From Labilibacter marinus (lineage in GTDB: Bacteria > Bacteroidota > Bacteroidia > Bacteroidales > Marinilabiliaceae): a stretch of 64,000 nt of DNA. Within the stretch, counting starts at the first letter, position 1; the number at the start of each line of letters is the position of its first letter. Below, piece after piece: positions 37,459 to 47,203 of the stretch. The notes beneath the pieces are model-generated. The model saw only the letters and a list, made by a program, of their open reading frames with translations, was not told the origin of the DNA and made no database searches. The position numbers and the translations under genes are program-made. Where the stretch lies: assembly GCF_001659685.2 (NCBI RefSeq), contig NZ_LXYE02000001.1:1-64000 (forward strand), written 5' to 3'.

Positions 37459-39009
37459 TTATTCAGGTTTAGGAAATTTCCGTATTTTACTATACCTAAT
37501 ATAACTATCAAATATTTCTTTATCAGGACCAACTACTCGGGGATCCTTTGTTTTGGTGAGCTCTTTAATCAGTTCGTTCTTTAATTTTTTAGCGATTTTC
37601 TGATACTTGTTGTCTCCCATTTTATTTAATAAACAGGCTTCATCTTTTTTTAAGTCGTATAATTCAAACTCTTGTCGCTTTTCAGTAGCCCATCGGAAGA
37701 AAACATGAGTTTCGGAAAAGCCTTCTCCACCAATAATGTTGCTTTTAGATGGAGAACCATCAATATCAGTAAAAGCACCCTTATACATAGGTAATAATTC
37801 AGTGGTATCTTTAGGATTATAGAGTTGTGGATCGCCAGCAGGCCAGCGCTCAGGTTTCATATTCCAAATTAATAAATAGTCGCCTTTACGTATGGCGCGT
37901 TGTGGGTAACCCCAATTTTGGTAACGAGATGAGGAATGACGCTCGCGCCCTGAGAATACAGCTTTGTTTTTAGGTTCACTTTTGCCTTTTAAAGTATTGA
38001 GCATACTTGTTCCTGTTAAAGGCTGCATTTGCTTTGGAGTTGTATTTGTAACATCCAAAATGGTAGGAGCTAAATCAACAAAGGAGGTGGGTGTATGAAT
38101 AACACGTTGACTGGAAAATTCTTTAGGGTAACGAATGGCTAATGGAACATGAGCTCCAAAATTGTAGGTGTTAGCCTTGGCTCTGGGAAAAGGCATTCCA
38201 TTGTCGGAAGTAACAATAACAATGGTGTTATCTAACTCACCTACCTTTTCTAGGTACTTTAACATTTTCATTAAATGATGGTCGAACCATTCAATTTCCA
38301 CAGCATAATCTAACAAATCACCGCGAATAATCGGGTTGTCAGGTAAAAACTCAGGAACCTGAACATCTTCTAATTTTTTACCACTTTTCTTCCACGAATC
38401 CTTCTCGTATCCTCGATGAGGTTCTTTGGCTCCAAACCAAAAGAAAAAGGGTTTATCTTGTTTTACTTCGTCTATAAAATATTTAAAGTTGGCAAAGTAA
38501 TTAACGTCATAAATTCCTTTTGCAGGACGAACATCATTCTCTTCGGTATATTTAATTTCATTATGGCAGATACCTGCAGCATTTGTTTCTCTCCATAACG
38601 ATTCTTGCTCGTTTTTGGCATATCTAAATGGGTCAACCCCTTTGCCTGTTCTACCAACTGCATAACCATTGCTTTGCAATTCATCTACAAAAGGCACATA
38701 TTTCTTCATCCATGATGAGCCATGCTGACCCGATTGTTCATTTTGCCAAGGATACCTTCCAGTTACAATAGAACTACGCGATGGAGCGCAACCTGGAGAG
38801 CCTGCATAACAGTTGGAGAAATAAATACCTTCGCTTGCAATGCGATCGAAAGCTGGAGTATTTACAAATGAGGACCCGGCAAAACTAGTATGCGCATAGG
38901 ATTGGTCATCACTAATGGCAAATAAAATGTTTGGCCGTTTTTTTTGTTGAGAAAAACTCGTGGTGTTCGCAAAAGCAATGATTGCAAGTAATAAAATGAA
39001 GCGGGACAT
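37459..39009 (-). CDS. S1-family sulfatase
   Basis: 516 aa. Signal peptide 1-21 (ends TTSFSQ). Metal-site aspartates lie in ISDDQSY (34-35); the canonical maturation motif is CAPSR at Cys74. VTSDNGMPFPRAKANTYNFGAHVPLAIRYP supplies the late metal site. The GRYPWQNEQSGQHG segment after the motif resembles the sulfamidase-like branch, as does the sulfatase at 16176. It is the first gene of the operon sulfatase-propeller-GH16 (gap 22 bp) and is separated from the upstream GH3 gene by a strong terminator. Substrate position unknown; a sulfated galactan or fucan is inferred from neighbours. Confidence 0.92.
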   Translation of the reverse strand: MSRFILLLAIIAFANTTSFSQQKKRPNILFAISDDQSYAHTSFAGSSFVNTPAFDRIASEGIYFSNCYAGSPGCAPSRSSIVTGRYPWQNEQSGQHGSSWMKKYVPFVDELQSNGYAVGRTGKGVDPFRYAKNEQESLWRETNAAGICHNEIKYTEENDVRPAKGIYDVNYFANFKYFIDEVKQDKPFFFWFGAKEPHRGYEKDSWKKSGKKLEDVQVPEFLPDNPIIRGDLLDYAVEIEWFDHHLMKMLKYLEKVGELDNTIVIVTSDNGMPFPRAKANTYNFGAHVPLAIRYPKEFSSQRVIHTPTSFVDLAPTILDVTNTTPKQMQPLTGTSMLNTLKGKSEPKNKAVFSGRERHSSSRYQNWGYPQRAIRKGDYLLIWNMKPERWPAGDPQLYNPKDTTELLPMYKGAFTDIDGSPSKSNIIGGEGFSETHVFFRWATEKRQEFELYDLKKDEACLLNKMGDNKYQKIAKKLKNELIKELTKTKDPRVVGPDKEIFDSYIRYSKIRKFPKPE

Positions 39010-39222
39010 ATATTAAAATTTAGTTAATGTATTCATGAGTGTATGAAAGACTAAATTATAAAAACTGCCTTTAAATTAGTGGGGAGAATTGAGCTGTAAA
39101 AAGGGGATGAATAGTTGATTTGTTGGTGGTGGTTTATAGCTAGGGGTAAAAAGTGGGTTAAATAGAGCATGTCTATAAAGTCAACTATTTCGTTATGTTT
39201 GTCATAAAAACTTCATTTATAA

Positions 39223-39269
39223 AAAAGCTCCTTATTAATTAGTAAATAACTTTATAATAGGGAGCTTTT
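39223..39269 (-). terminator. Hairpin terminator of the GH3 gene
   Basis: 9-bp stem aaaagctcc / ggagctttt, 20 bp after the GH3 stop, followed by a T/A tract on the minus strand. It separates GH3 from the sulfatase operon. Confidence 0.7.
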
Positions 39270-39288
39270 CTAATGCATATGTATATTC

Positions 39289-41517
39289 TTAGAACTTACC
39301 GTAAAACATTTTCTTTTTATTAGCAATTTGAATTTCAAATTCGCCAGATTCAGCTACTTCTGCTAGGTCAGGATTAATAAAAGTAAGATCGCTTTTATCC
39401 AATTCAAATTCAAGTATTTTGCTTTCACCTGCCTTTAGAAATACTTTATTGTATTTGCGAAGTTTTCGTATTGGAGGTATTACCGTAGCTACTATATCTT
39501 TTACGAAAAGCTGTGTTTGAATAGCTCCATCAACTTTCCCTGTATTTCTTACTTCAATTTTAACGGCCAATTTTAATGATACGTTTAAAGTATCAGTATT
39601 TAATTGAATATTTCCGTATTCAAAAGTGGTATAACTCAAACCATAACCAAATGGCCATTGCGGATTGTAATATTTTTCGCTGCGAGCTGGGGCATCATAT
39701 GTGGTAATATTTCCAGAAAACTGAGGGTAGGAGAAAGGTAGTTTACCACTTGGGTTATAATCGCCAAAAAGCACATCAGCAATAGCATTAGCACCTTTGC
39801 TTGCCGGGCGATATGCCATAATGATACCATGTATATCTTGCTCAATTTTACTAATAATTCTAGGGCGACCTTCTGTTAATACTAACACAATTGGTTTTCC
39901 TGTTTCTGCAGCAACTTTAGCCAGTTTAATTTGATCTTGCGATAATTCCAGGTCTTCAATGTTACCAGGTGTTTCAGCATAACTTCCTTCTCCCAGGCAT
40001 AGCACAATGCAGTCTGCTTTGCGGGCTTGTCTTTTTAACTCTTTTAGCTCTTTATCGCTTACCTGATGAAATCCTTCAGGAGAAATACAATTCACATTTT
40101 TAGCTCCAACTTTAGCCTCAATAGCTTCTTTAATAGTCAATGTTGATTCTGGAAATACTTTTTCATTCGTTCCCTGCCAGGTGTATGACCAACTTCCGTG
40201 CAGTGAGGAAAGAGATTGAGCGGCTGGTCCCGCTAATAATACTTTGGTATTCTTAATTAAAGGAAGAATTGCTTTACCCTTTAAAGTATCATTTTTCAAT
40301 AAAGTCATGCTCTCCAGTGCGGCTTGAAGCGCCACTTTAGGGTATTCATCCAATGCAAAATGTGCAACAGCTTCTTTTTCAGGATAAGGATTTTCAAATA
40401 AACCTAATTCATGTTTTACTTTCAGGATTCTACGTACGGCATCATCAATACGCTCCATGCTTACTTCACCTTCTTTAATCAATTCAACTAAATCGTGGTA
40501 AAAGCTTAAGTCATTTGGCACCATGCTCATATCAATACCGGCATTAATGGCCATTTTAACCGCTTCTTTGTTGTTGTGAGCCACCATGTGTTCTTTATGC
40601 AGATATAAAATGTCTTCCCAATCGGTTACAATTAAGCCATCAAAACCCCATTCATTTTTCAATAAATCAGTTAATAGGTATTTATTGGCATGCACAGGAA
40701 CTCCATTGATACTTCCTGAGTTTATCATGATGGTTTTTGAACCTGCTTCAACCGCTTTTTTGAAAGGAGGAATAAAGGTATTGTACAATTCGATATCGGA
40801 GATGTATGCAGGTGTTCTATCTTTTCCGGTACGCGGAACGGTATATCCAATGAAGTGTTTCATACATGAAGCTACGTTGGGAATGTTTTTTACATCATCT
40901 CCTTCGTAACCTTTGATGGTAGCTAGTCCAAACTCCTCTACCATTAATGGATCTTCGCCAAAAGTCTCCTCAAAACGCGACCATAATGGCTGACGTCCCA
41001 CCCCCAAAACAGGATCAAAGTTCCAACGAATACCGCTAGCACGAACCTCTTTGGCTGTTATTTGCGCTCCTTGGTAAGCTATTTTAGGGTTTCCGGTTGC
41101 TGCTAAACCTATGTTATGAGGGAATAAAGTGGAGTTTTTGGTGTAGGTAGTTCCATGGATAGCATCTATACCATATATTACAGGAATCTTCATTCTGGTT
41201 TCCTGCGCCAAATCCTGAATCAAGGTAATTACCTCATGCCATTTTTCTATGCTTGGAACACCTGGTTTTGGTATATTTAATACTGAGCCAATATTGTACT
41301 TTACAATGTATTCTTTCAGTTTTTCCGTTTGTAGTACATTCTTTTTGTAGAAAGCACCCAGCGTTATTTGCGTCATCTGACCCACTTTTTCTTCAGGAGT
41401 CATTTCTGCAATTAGCTGTTCAATTTCAGCAGGTACTTTTATTTTTTTTGTTTGTGGTGTTTTATGGCATGATACCAAGGATAGCATAGCCGCAATAAAA
41501 AGAATCCAATTTTTCAT
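39289..41517 (-). CDS. GH3 beta-glycosidase, lipoprotein
   Basis: 742 aa. Lipobox LSLVSC (Cys17). An N-terminal TIM barrel (IPVIYGIDAIHGTTYTKNSTLFPHNIGLAAT; RWNFDPVLGVGRQPLWSRFEETFGEDP) contains the nucleophile Asp in GLIVTDWEDI. It is followed by the alpha/beta sandwich (CIVLCLGEGSYAETPGNIEDLELS) and the C-terminal fibronectin-III-like domain (PFGYGLSYTTFEY). Family members of this form are exo-beta-glucosidases or related. It is probably periplasmic or anchored to the outer membrane. It stands as a single gene ahead of the sulfatase operon, with its own terminator. Length and motifs are normal. Confidence 0.93.
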   Translation of the reverse strand: MKNWILFIAAMLSLVSCHKTPQTKKIKVPAEIEQLIAEMTPEEKVGQMTQITLGAFYKKNVLQTEKLKEYIVKYNIGSVLNIPKPGVPSIEKWHEVITLIQDLAQETRMKIPVIYGIDAIHGTTYTKNSTLFPHNIGLAATGNPKIAYQGAQITAKEVRASGIRWNFDPVLGVGRQPLWSRFEETFGEDPLMVEEFGLATIKGYEGDDVKNIPNVASCMKHFIGYTVPRTGKDRTPAYISDIELYNTFIPPFKKAVEAGSKTIMINSGSINGVPVHANKYLLTDLLKNEWGFDGLIVTDWEDILYLHKEHMVAHNNKEAVKMAINAGIDMSMVPNDLSFYHDLVELIKEGEVSMERIDDAVRRILKVKHELGLFENPYPEKEAVAHFALDEYPKVALQAALESMTLLKNDTLKGKAILPLIKNTKVLLAGPAAQSLSSLHGSWSYTWQGTNEKVFPESTLTIKEAIEAKVGAKNVNCISPEGFHQVSDKELKELKRQARKADCIVLCLGEGSYAETPGNIEDLELSQDQIKLAKVAAETGKPIVLVLTEGRPRIISKIEQDIHGIIMAYRPASKGANAIADVLFGDYNPSGKLPFSYPQFSGNITTYDAPARSEKYYNPQWPFGYGLSYTTFEYGNIQLNTDTLNVSLKLAVKIEVRNTGKVDGAIQTQLFVKDIVATVIPPIRKLRKYNKVFLKAGESKILEFELDKSDLTFINPDLAEVAESGEFEIQIANKKKMFYGKF

Positions 41518-41862
41518 TCGTATGTATTTTCTGTTTTACACAAAATTTGAATTGCGAAAATACTTAGATATTTTAGTATATAGCACTAAGATTCGTTCTA
41601 TTAATGGTGTCATTTGATAACAATGAGTCTGCATTTTGTAATATGTATTCTTTTTGTTCTTTATACGCTAATTTGATTTTGCACTGCTACCTCTTGATAT
41701 ACCATTGTTTACATTTCTGAAGATAATAATACAGCATATTCACTTTTGTATCTCAATTCTTTTAATCGTACTCAGTTTAATACAATGAATTCTTTTTTCA
41801 TTAGTACATAATGCTTAACTTTAGTGAGATACATTATTAATTAACCAATTGTTTTAAAAATT
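41518..41862. other. Divergent intergenic region between GH3 and DUF2007 genes
   Basis: About 345 bp, AT-rich, no gene seen. It contains the promoters for both flanking genes, but I could not place them with confidence. Confidence 0.45.
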
Positions 41863-42096
41863 ATGACAGAGACCGAATTGATTTCCGTTTTTAACGGTAG
41901 CCCGATTGATGCAGATATTATTAAAGAGATATTAGAGGATCATGGAATAATGGTTCAAGTAAAAAATGAGCTGATGGGAAGTATTGCACCTTGGCATGTT
42001 TCGCCTGGAGGTATTGACCCTACTGAGATTGTAGTTTTAGAGAGCGATAAGGAAAATGCGCTTCTGCTGATTGATGAATTTAATAAGAGTAAATAA
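41863..42096 (+). CDS. DUF2007-family small protein
   Basis: 77 aa, soluble. The form TELISVFNGSPIDADIIKEILEDHGIMVQVKNE ... ALLLIDEF matches the DUF2007 (putative signal-transducing) family, a ferredoxin-like alpha/beta domain common in Bacteroidota. Its role is not established. It is monocistronic, ending at the strong bidirectional terminator it shares with the convergent propeller gene. Confidence 0.82.
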   Translation: MTETELISVFNGSPIDADIIKEILEDHGIMVQVKNELMGSIAPWHVSPGGIDPTEIVVLESDKENALLLIDEFNKSK

Positions 42097-42138
42097 CTAA
42101 TTCAGGGTTTAATCCGAATTTATTTAAGGTATATGTTA

Positions 42139-42174
42139 TTCACTAGGTTCAGTGTAAATACTGAACCTAGTGAA
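42139..42174. terminator. Bidirectional terminator between DUF2007 and propeller paralogue 4
   Basis: 15-bp perfect stem ttcactaggttcagt / actgaacctagtgaa with a 6-nt loop, between two converging genes. The right side is followed by TAATTAGT; both strands have short T tracts. Confidence 0.75.
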
Positions 42175-42233
42175 TAATTAGTCTATTTAAGTAGCTTGAA
42201 ATTAAATTAATAGTTAATAGCGAAGTAACTTAT

Positions 42234-44831
42234 TTACTTCTGCGACCATCCTTTTTTACTTCCTTTTATATAGCCAATAGCCCAACCACTTCCTTTTAAA
42301 GCACACCAAAACACATCTTCGCGATAAGGATCAGGTTTTAGATCAACAACTTGGTTCGGTTGCCCTAGGTTATTATTGATTTTATTCCATGTTTTGCCTC
42401 CATCTAAGGATAAGTAAGCACCACAATTGAAAGTAGTCGCACCTTTTCTTTCGTGCTGTAGCGGAACAGACACGGTTATAATATCTGGATTAATAGGAGA
42501 GACTTCCGTTTGCCACACATACGGCATATCAAACACTTTTTCCCACGATTTACCTTCGTTTTTACTGCGCCAAACGCCGCCTTCCTCAAACGTTCCTTCT
42601 GAAGTTCCGCACGAGATAAATATATCATGTGTTGTTTTATCTATAAATACATCGTTAACGGCTTTTATTTGAGCGGGTATTTTTACTTTTTCCCAGCTTG
42701 CAGCCTTATTTTTACTCATATATAATCCACCTGTATTTCCGTTTAAACTTTGGTTGGAGGCAGCGTATAAAATCGAAGAATTTGTTGGGTGCATTTTTAT
42801 TCTGCGAATGCAAACATTTGCTGGCATTCCTGTATTTTCGGGAGACCATGTATAACCACCATCATTACTTTTCATCACGCCAAACTTCGAGAATCCTTTA
42901 GGTAAACGATGTCCGCTAACTTCGGCAATAGGGTTTTTTATCACCACAAAGTAGATGTTATTCGGGTTTTGCGGATCAATAGTTAATGAATGCTGAAAAA
43001 TATGCTGCATAGAATAATTGCTATCGTGTTCCAAAGGAACCGACAAGTTCTCCCAAGTTTTACCACCGTCTGTTGAACGACGAAAAGCGCCACGATGGTC
43101 TTGACGGAACATAATCATGTAAATAGTATTTGGGTCGTTTGGATGAACGGCAACCGAAGCGATAGATGTGGCTCCTTTATGGTTTACCTGACCTTCAATC
43201 TGCTTTAAAGCTACGGCTTTTTTATCTTTATAATCACCCAGAGGCGCAGATTGCCACAAACCATGTTCGCCACTACAGAACAAGTATTTGTTCTTGTCTC
43301 CAGTCTCAGTTAAGATAAACCTCCCAGGCAAATTGCTGCCTCCGCGTCCAACCCAATGGTGGGTTCCTGCAGAAGTTTCGTAGTCATCAATTTGTTCCCA
43401 GCTTTCGCCGTGATTTTCAGAACGCATAATCTGTTGTTCAAGGCAAATAAAAACTTCACCTTGGCTATTGATTTCCATAAAACGATTACCAAATGTTTCT
43501 TCTCTATTGTCTTGCTCGTGTTGTAAATGGGCATATTTAGTATTAGGTACTGTCGGATTATTTCTCGATTCCCAGTAGGCGTTATCCTTGCCTTTACTCC
43601 AATATCTACCTGTACGAGCTGTGGCAATCCATGTTTTTCCACCATCTGAAGTTTTCCAAACATCACCAGGTAAAAAGGCCTTATCGTGTTTGGTGTTGTG
43701 TGAAATGTATATTTCATCCTTATTTAATGGATTTACTACAATTCTGTTATATACAGAATATACTTTCTCTGGTAATTCCGGATATTTAGTTTTAGCCTCT
43801 TTGTCGTTTTTTAAACCTAACCAATGTGCTACCGAACGAAAGTACTTCATCCTTGCTCCATAGCTTGTCATCTTGTTCATATTTACCGCCAAATTACCCG
43901 AAATATTGACCCAACTTTTACCATGGTCAGTACTTTTGTAAATACCACCTTCAGATGTAATTGTTTTTCCTTCGGGAGTAAAACTGGTTTGATCTACAGC
44001 ATATAAAACGAATTCATTATTCTCCTTATCATAGTAAGAAGTTAATGCGCGAGGTGAATTATTGGGTAAACCTTGACCTCCCAACTTCCAACTGTTACCT
44101 GCATCATTACTTAAATAAATACCAGAATTAGCGGCCATTATAACGCGTTTTGAATCGCTTGGGTCAACAATGATTTTAGCCACATCTAATGTTTCGGGTA
44201 GACCTTTAGTTACTTTCTTCCAGCTTTTACCTTTATTGGTGCTTTTGTAAATATGCCCGTAACTTGCATACTTATAAAAGTAACCTTGCGCAGGATCATT
44301 TAAGCTAGCTTGAGTGCGATGATTTGCTTTTACATTCCAAAAATCGCCAGCTCCCATATACCAATTATTATCATTGTTCGGATCAACGGCCAATTCGCAA
44401 TACTTTCCGCTTCCTTTAAATAATGTGGGTTTCCATCTTTTACCCTGGTCGGTAGTTTTATATAAAGTTCCTCTTACATCTATAGCTAAACCAAAATTGG
44501 CATCTTGATGCGAAAATGTAATGGACTGAACCCTGCGCATATTCATTCCTGTGCCATCCACATCTTTTATGGTTTGCCATGATTCTCCATTATCCCAAGT
44601 ACCGTAGCTGTTATACATGTCGGGCGACATAAACATTACATTGGCATCTGTAGGGTGACACCAAAACTCTTCACAATATCCAGCCATACCTGGCCCTACC
44701 TGTGTCCACTCAACCAAATCACTTGATTCTACTCGCTGAGATTGAAGCGTTTTAAAATACTTTTTATCGGTTTGGGCTTGCATATTCATTGCCATTACTA
44801 AGACCAATGCGGAAAATATAAGCTTCATCAT
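42234..44831 (-). CDS. Secreted Asp-box beta-propeller protein (paralogue 4)
   Basis: 865 aa. Signal peptide 1-19 (ends MNMQAQ). The mature protein is the same core as paralogue 3, beginning RVESSDLVEWTQVGPGMAGYCEEFWCHPTDANVMFMSPDMYNSYG and ending GSGWAIGYIKGSKKGW. Asp-boxes include TTDQGKRW, STNKGKSW, SNDAGNSW, STDHGKSW, TSDGGKTW, SENHGESW, STDGGKTW, SNDGGYTW, SKNEGKSW and SLDGGKTW. There is no T9SS tail or accessory domain. Strongly conserved segments among the four copies (YMGAGDFWNVKANHR, GNRFMEINSQGEVFICL, CSGEHGLWQ) point to a conserved active or binding surface. It is monocistronic here. Function unknown; a glycan lyase, hydrolase or binding protein is inferred. Confidence 0.85.
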   Translation of the reverse strand: MMKLIFSALVLVMAMNMQAQTDKKYFKTLQSQRVESSDLVEWTQVGPGMAGYCEEFWCHPTDANVMFMSPDMYNSYGTWDNGESWQTIKDVDGTGMNMRRVQSITFSHQDANFGLAIDVRGTLYKTTDQGKRWKPTLFKGSGKYCELAVDPNNDNNWYMGAGDFWNVKANHRTQASLNDPAQGYFYKYASYGHIYKSTNKGKSWKKVTKGLPETLDVAKIIVDPSDSKRVIMAANSGIYLSNDAGNSWKLGGQGLPNNSPRALTSYYDKENNEFVLYAVDQTSFTPEGKTITSEGGIYKSTDHGKSWVNISGNLAVNMNKMTSYGARMKYFRSVAHWLGLKNDKEAKTKYPELPEKVYSVYNRIVVNPLNKDEIYISHNTKHDKAFLPGDVWKTSDGGKTWIATARTGRYWSKGKDNAYWESRNNPTVPNTKYAHLQHEQDNREETFGNRFMEINSQGEVFICLEQQIMRSENHGESWEQIDDYETSAGTHHWVGRGGSNLPGRFILTETGDKNKYLFCSGEHGLWQSAPLGDYKDKKAVALKQIEGQVNHKGATSIASVAVHPNDPNTIYMIMFRQDHRGAFRRSTDGGKTWENLSVPLEHDSNYSMQHIFQHSLTIDPQNPNNIYFVVIKNPIAEVSGHRLPKGFSKFGVMKSNDGGYTWSPENTGMPANVCIRRIKMHPTNSSILYAASNQSLNGNTGGLYMSKNKAASWEKVKIPAQIKAVNDVFIDKTTHDIFISCGTSEGTFEEGGVWRSKNEGKSWEKVFDMPYVWQTEVSPINPDIITVSVPLQHERKGATTFNCGAYLSLDGGKTWNKINNNLGQPNQVVDLKPDPYREDVFWCALKGSGWAIGYIKGSKKGWSQK

Positions 44832-45104
44832 ATAAATTGTTTATTAAAATTTCTCCTTTAATCATTCTCTTTTTGTTAGGGGTAAAAGTAGCTTTTACGA
44901 AGAGTGGATTGAGGGTGGCTTTACTATCTAAAAACGAGTAGTTTTGTATTCTCAATACTGATAAGGACAAATGATACTTGTTTGCTTGTATTCAGGTTTT
45001 GTTATTGGAGCTACGCTAACCGAGATATGTTAAGAATTTCGTGCTTGTTTATTTGGGCTTATTAAATTATTTTGGCTGAAAATCTATAAATACTAAACCT
45101 AATT

Positions 45105-45506
45105 ATGATGAAAAAATTAAGCTTAATATTACTTGTTTTAATTCTATCAATTTCAACGTTTGGACAAAGCGAAAAACAAGGCCTTATAAAAAACTCGCTT
45201 ACTATAAAAACAACAGGAATACGGGTTAAAGATTTTAAAATTAAGAAAGCTCTTACTGCGTATGATATTGCCCTCAATTGTACTTATATGCATTTTGTAT
45301 CAGAAGATATAAATAGCGACTATCTCGTTCTGCCTGTGCTTGCCATTAACAAATTACCCATTTCAGCAAAAGAATTAAAAAAGATTAAAGCGGAAGATGT
45401 TATAGAGTATCAGTTTAGCACAGGTATTGAAACACGAGCTTTGTATGGCACAAGTGCATATTATGGTCGTTTAGTGTTTAAGTTGAAAGAAGAGAAGAAA
45501 AGGTAA
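45105..45506 (+). CDS. Small secreted protein with TonB-plug-like C-terminal motif
   Basis: 133 aa. Signal peptide 1-20 (LLVLILSISTFGQ). The mature part ends with AEDVIEYQFSTGIETRALYGTSAYYGRLVFKLK. This resembles the TonB receptor plug signature (VLKDASATALYGSRGANGVI-type), but the protein has no beta barrel and is only ~110 residues mature. Start ATG is at 45105, with a second ATG immediately after. I do not recognise the family otherwise. It lies divergent from propeller paralogue 4 and converges on the sulfatase remnant. Confidence 0.65.
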   Translation: MMKKLSLILLVLILSISTFGQSEKQGLIKNSLTIKTTGIRVKDFKIKKALTAYDIALNCTYMHFVSEDINSDYLVLPVLAINKLPISAKELKKIKAEDVIEYQFSTGIETRALYGTSAYYGRLVFKLKEEKKR

Positions 45507-45595
45507 AAACGGTTAAGTATCAATGTGCTATAGTTGTGTTTTATAGTTCATTCTTTTTTAATTTATAAGGATGTAAAAAAAAATAGCATAAAAAA

Positions 45596-45630
45596 TCAAT
45601 CCATACAAAACATTATTCTGTATGGATTGA
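45596..45630 (-). terminator. Hairpin terminator (copy of the one at 47488-47523)
   Basis: 12-bp perfect stem tcaatccataca / tgtatggattga followed by TTTTTT on the minus strand. The stem is identical to the terminator after the sulfatase at 47580 and lies next to a fragment of that sulfatase, so it arose by duplication. It now probably ends the FISUMP lipoprotein transcript. Confidence 0.8.
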
Positions 45631-45650
45631 AGATTGATATTATAATGATT

Positions 45651-45700
45651 TCAATGGTTTCCCATTCTTCTCGTCCAGTAGTTTTTAAAATTAACTGCCA
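45651..45700 (-). pseudogene. Sulfatase C-terminal remnant
   Basis: About 50 bp that translate on the minus strand as WQLILKTTGREEWETIE, matching WKLILKTTGREKWETIE of the intact sulfatase at 47580-49082 (DNA counterpart 47728-47777). The duplicated terminator follows after only ~20 bp, so the last ~50 codons and everything upstream have been lost. Confidence 0.8.
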
Positions 45701-45742
45701 GTAATTATTTCCCCAAATATTTAATCAATTTGCTACTATCTC

Positions 45743-47203
45743 CTAGTCCTTTATATAGCGTACGGATAAACCAGAGGCATTATTACTTGATTGTTTGATT
45801 ACGTCAGAACCAATTATACTTCGTGAATAATATGTGTAAGCGGCTTCTTTGGTAGAAGTCCAATAGAAAGCTTCGTATCCTATTTCTCCAAATCCACCAT
45901 GGCTGCTATATCCGCCATGGCGAGAACCTCCTGGTAATGCAGAAAAGCCGCTACTATTATTGGCATAAAAATTATATCCAATATGTTCTTTTGCATTTGT
46001 TTCCATCCAGCCTATTTGTGCAGCTAATTTTTTGGCTATTTTTCCACGATCTTGGCCATGTTTGTTGGCATCACTCGCACTCATACCTAGTTGCATTTCT
46101 AGTGTTTTCCATTCCGCATCACTTGGTAGGTGCCATCCGCTAGGGCATGCATTTAGTGCCGCATGTTTATTGTACAAGACTCCATATGTCTCATAACAAT
46201 TAACGGTCATTTTATTCGATCCATTCTGATATTCTATACCATCGCCGTTCCAATCCACACCTCTTACTTCCTCGGTATGCTTTTTTGCTGCAGCAATTTC
46301 GCTACCTTCGTATCCATAAACATAATAGCGGCTTTCATCATTAGATCCAACACCTTCTGTAGACGGATAAACACTTGGTAGATAACGTAAATTTTCAGCC
46401 ATCCATGTTTGATTACCTATTTGTATTGTCTTGTACACTTCTCCATCACGCGCATCTGTAAAAGACCCATAGTTTAAATCAGGGTTTAAAACTTCGTTCA
46501 TTTCTCTTGGCGTAGCAGTTATCATTACACCTTTCGATTCTTCCAAATCAAAACCTATTATTGTTTGAGTTTTTACCGCAAAAACATATTCCTTATCATT
46601 AGTAAGTTCTGGAACTACCACAAGGCTGTCGCCAAAGATTACGGGAAGTGAGAGTTCGGTAGTAGGCTCCGTCGCTGTTTTGCCTTCATTGTAATAAAAT
46701 GTAAGCATATAATTGCTTTTATCCTCCAAAGGAGTCCAAATTAATATTACACGTCCGTTTCGGGGTATAACCTTCAAATTGCTTATATTCATCTTGTTGG
46801 CAAAATCTGTAGTGGTAGCTATTATCGTAATTCCTGTTGTTTTATTTCCTTCTGTATCTACGGTTCTAAGCAAGAAAACATACTGCGTATCAGCCACCAG
46901 ATGTTCAATATATGTACCTCCGTCATCACCAGTGCTAGTATAGAAGGTAGTTGCATCCGCAGCGCTAGAGCCTTTACCATAATAAATTTCAACATGGTCA
47001 AAATTATCCGTCTGAGGGTTGTCCCACGACAGCCACAGCGAAGCAGACTTGACTTGAGCAACTTGTAGATCAGATATACCTCCGAACTCCGAACTCGATT
47101 GCAATTTAGGCTCCTCATCTTTACCGCATGATGTAAACATGCTCAGCAAGCTTATTACAACGGTTATTAGCATTAGTTTTGATAATCCATTTTTTGTCTT
47201 CAT
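45743..47203 (-). CDS. FISUMP-domain lipoprotein with fibronectin-III repeats
   Basis: 486 aa. Lipobox LSMFTSC (Cys26). Two fibronectin-III domains follow (DLQVAQVKSASLWLSWDNP ... TQYVFLLRTVDTEGN; NLKVIPRNGRVILIWTP ... KEYVFAVKTQT). Residues ~245-486 are a Fibrobacter succinogenes major paralogous (FISUMP) domain: DGEVYKTIQIGNQTWMAENL, ACPSGWHLPSDAEWKTLE, GFSALPGGSRHGGYS, YWTSTKE, SVRYIKD. Such proteins are cell-surface lipoproteins of unknown function. It appears to have been placed inside, or next to, a duplicated sulfatase 3' end, since its 3' flank carries a sulfatase remnant and terminator. Confidence 0.88.
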   Translation of the reverse strand: MKTKNGLSKLMLITVVISLLSMFTSCGKDEEPKLQSSSEFGGISDLQVAQVKSASLWLSWDNPQTDNFDHVEIYYGKGSSAADATTFYTSTGDDGGTYIEHLVADTQYVFLLRTVDTEGNKTTGITIIATTTDFANKMNISNLKVIPRNGRVILIWTPLEDKSNYMLTFYYNEGKTATEPTTELSLPVIFGDSLVVVPELTNDKEYVFAVKTQTIIGFDLEESKGVMITATPREMNEVLNPDLNYGSFTDARDGEVYKTIQIGNQTWMAENLRYLPSVYPSTEGVGSNDESRYYVYGYEGSEIAAAKKHTEEVRGVDWNGDGIEYQNGSNKMTVNCYETYGVLYNKHAALNACPSGWHLPSDAEWKTLEMQLGMSASDANKHGQDRGKIAKKLAAQIGWMETNAKEHIGYNFYANNSSGFSALPGGSRHGGYSSHGGFGEIGYEAFYWTSTKEAAYTYYSRSIIGSDVIKQSSNNASGLSVRYIKD

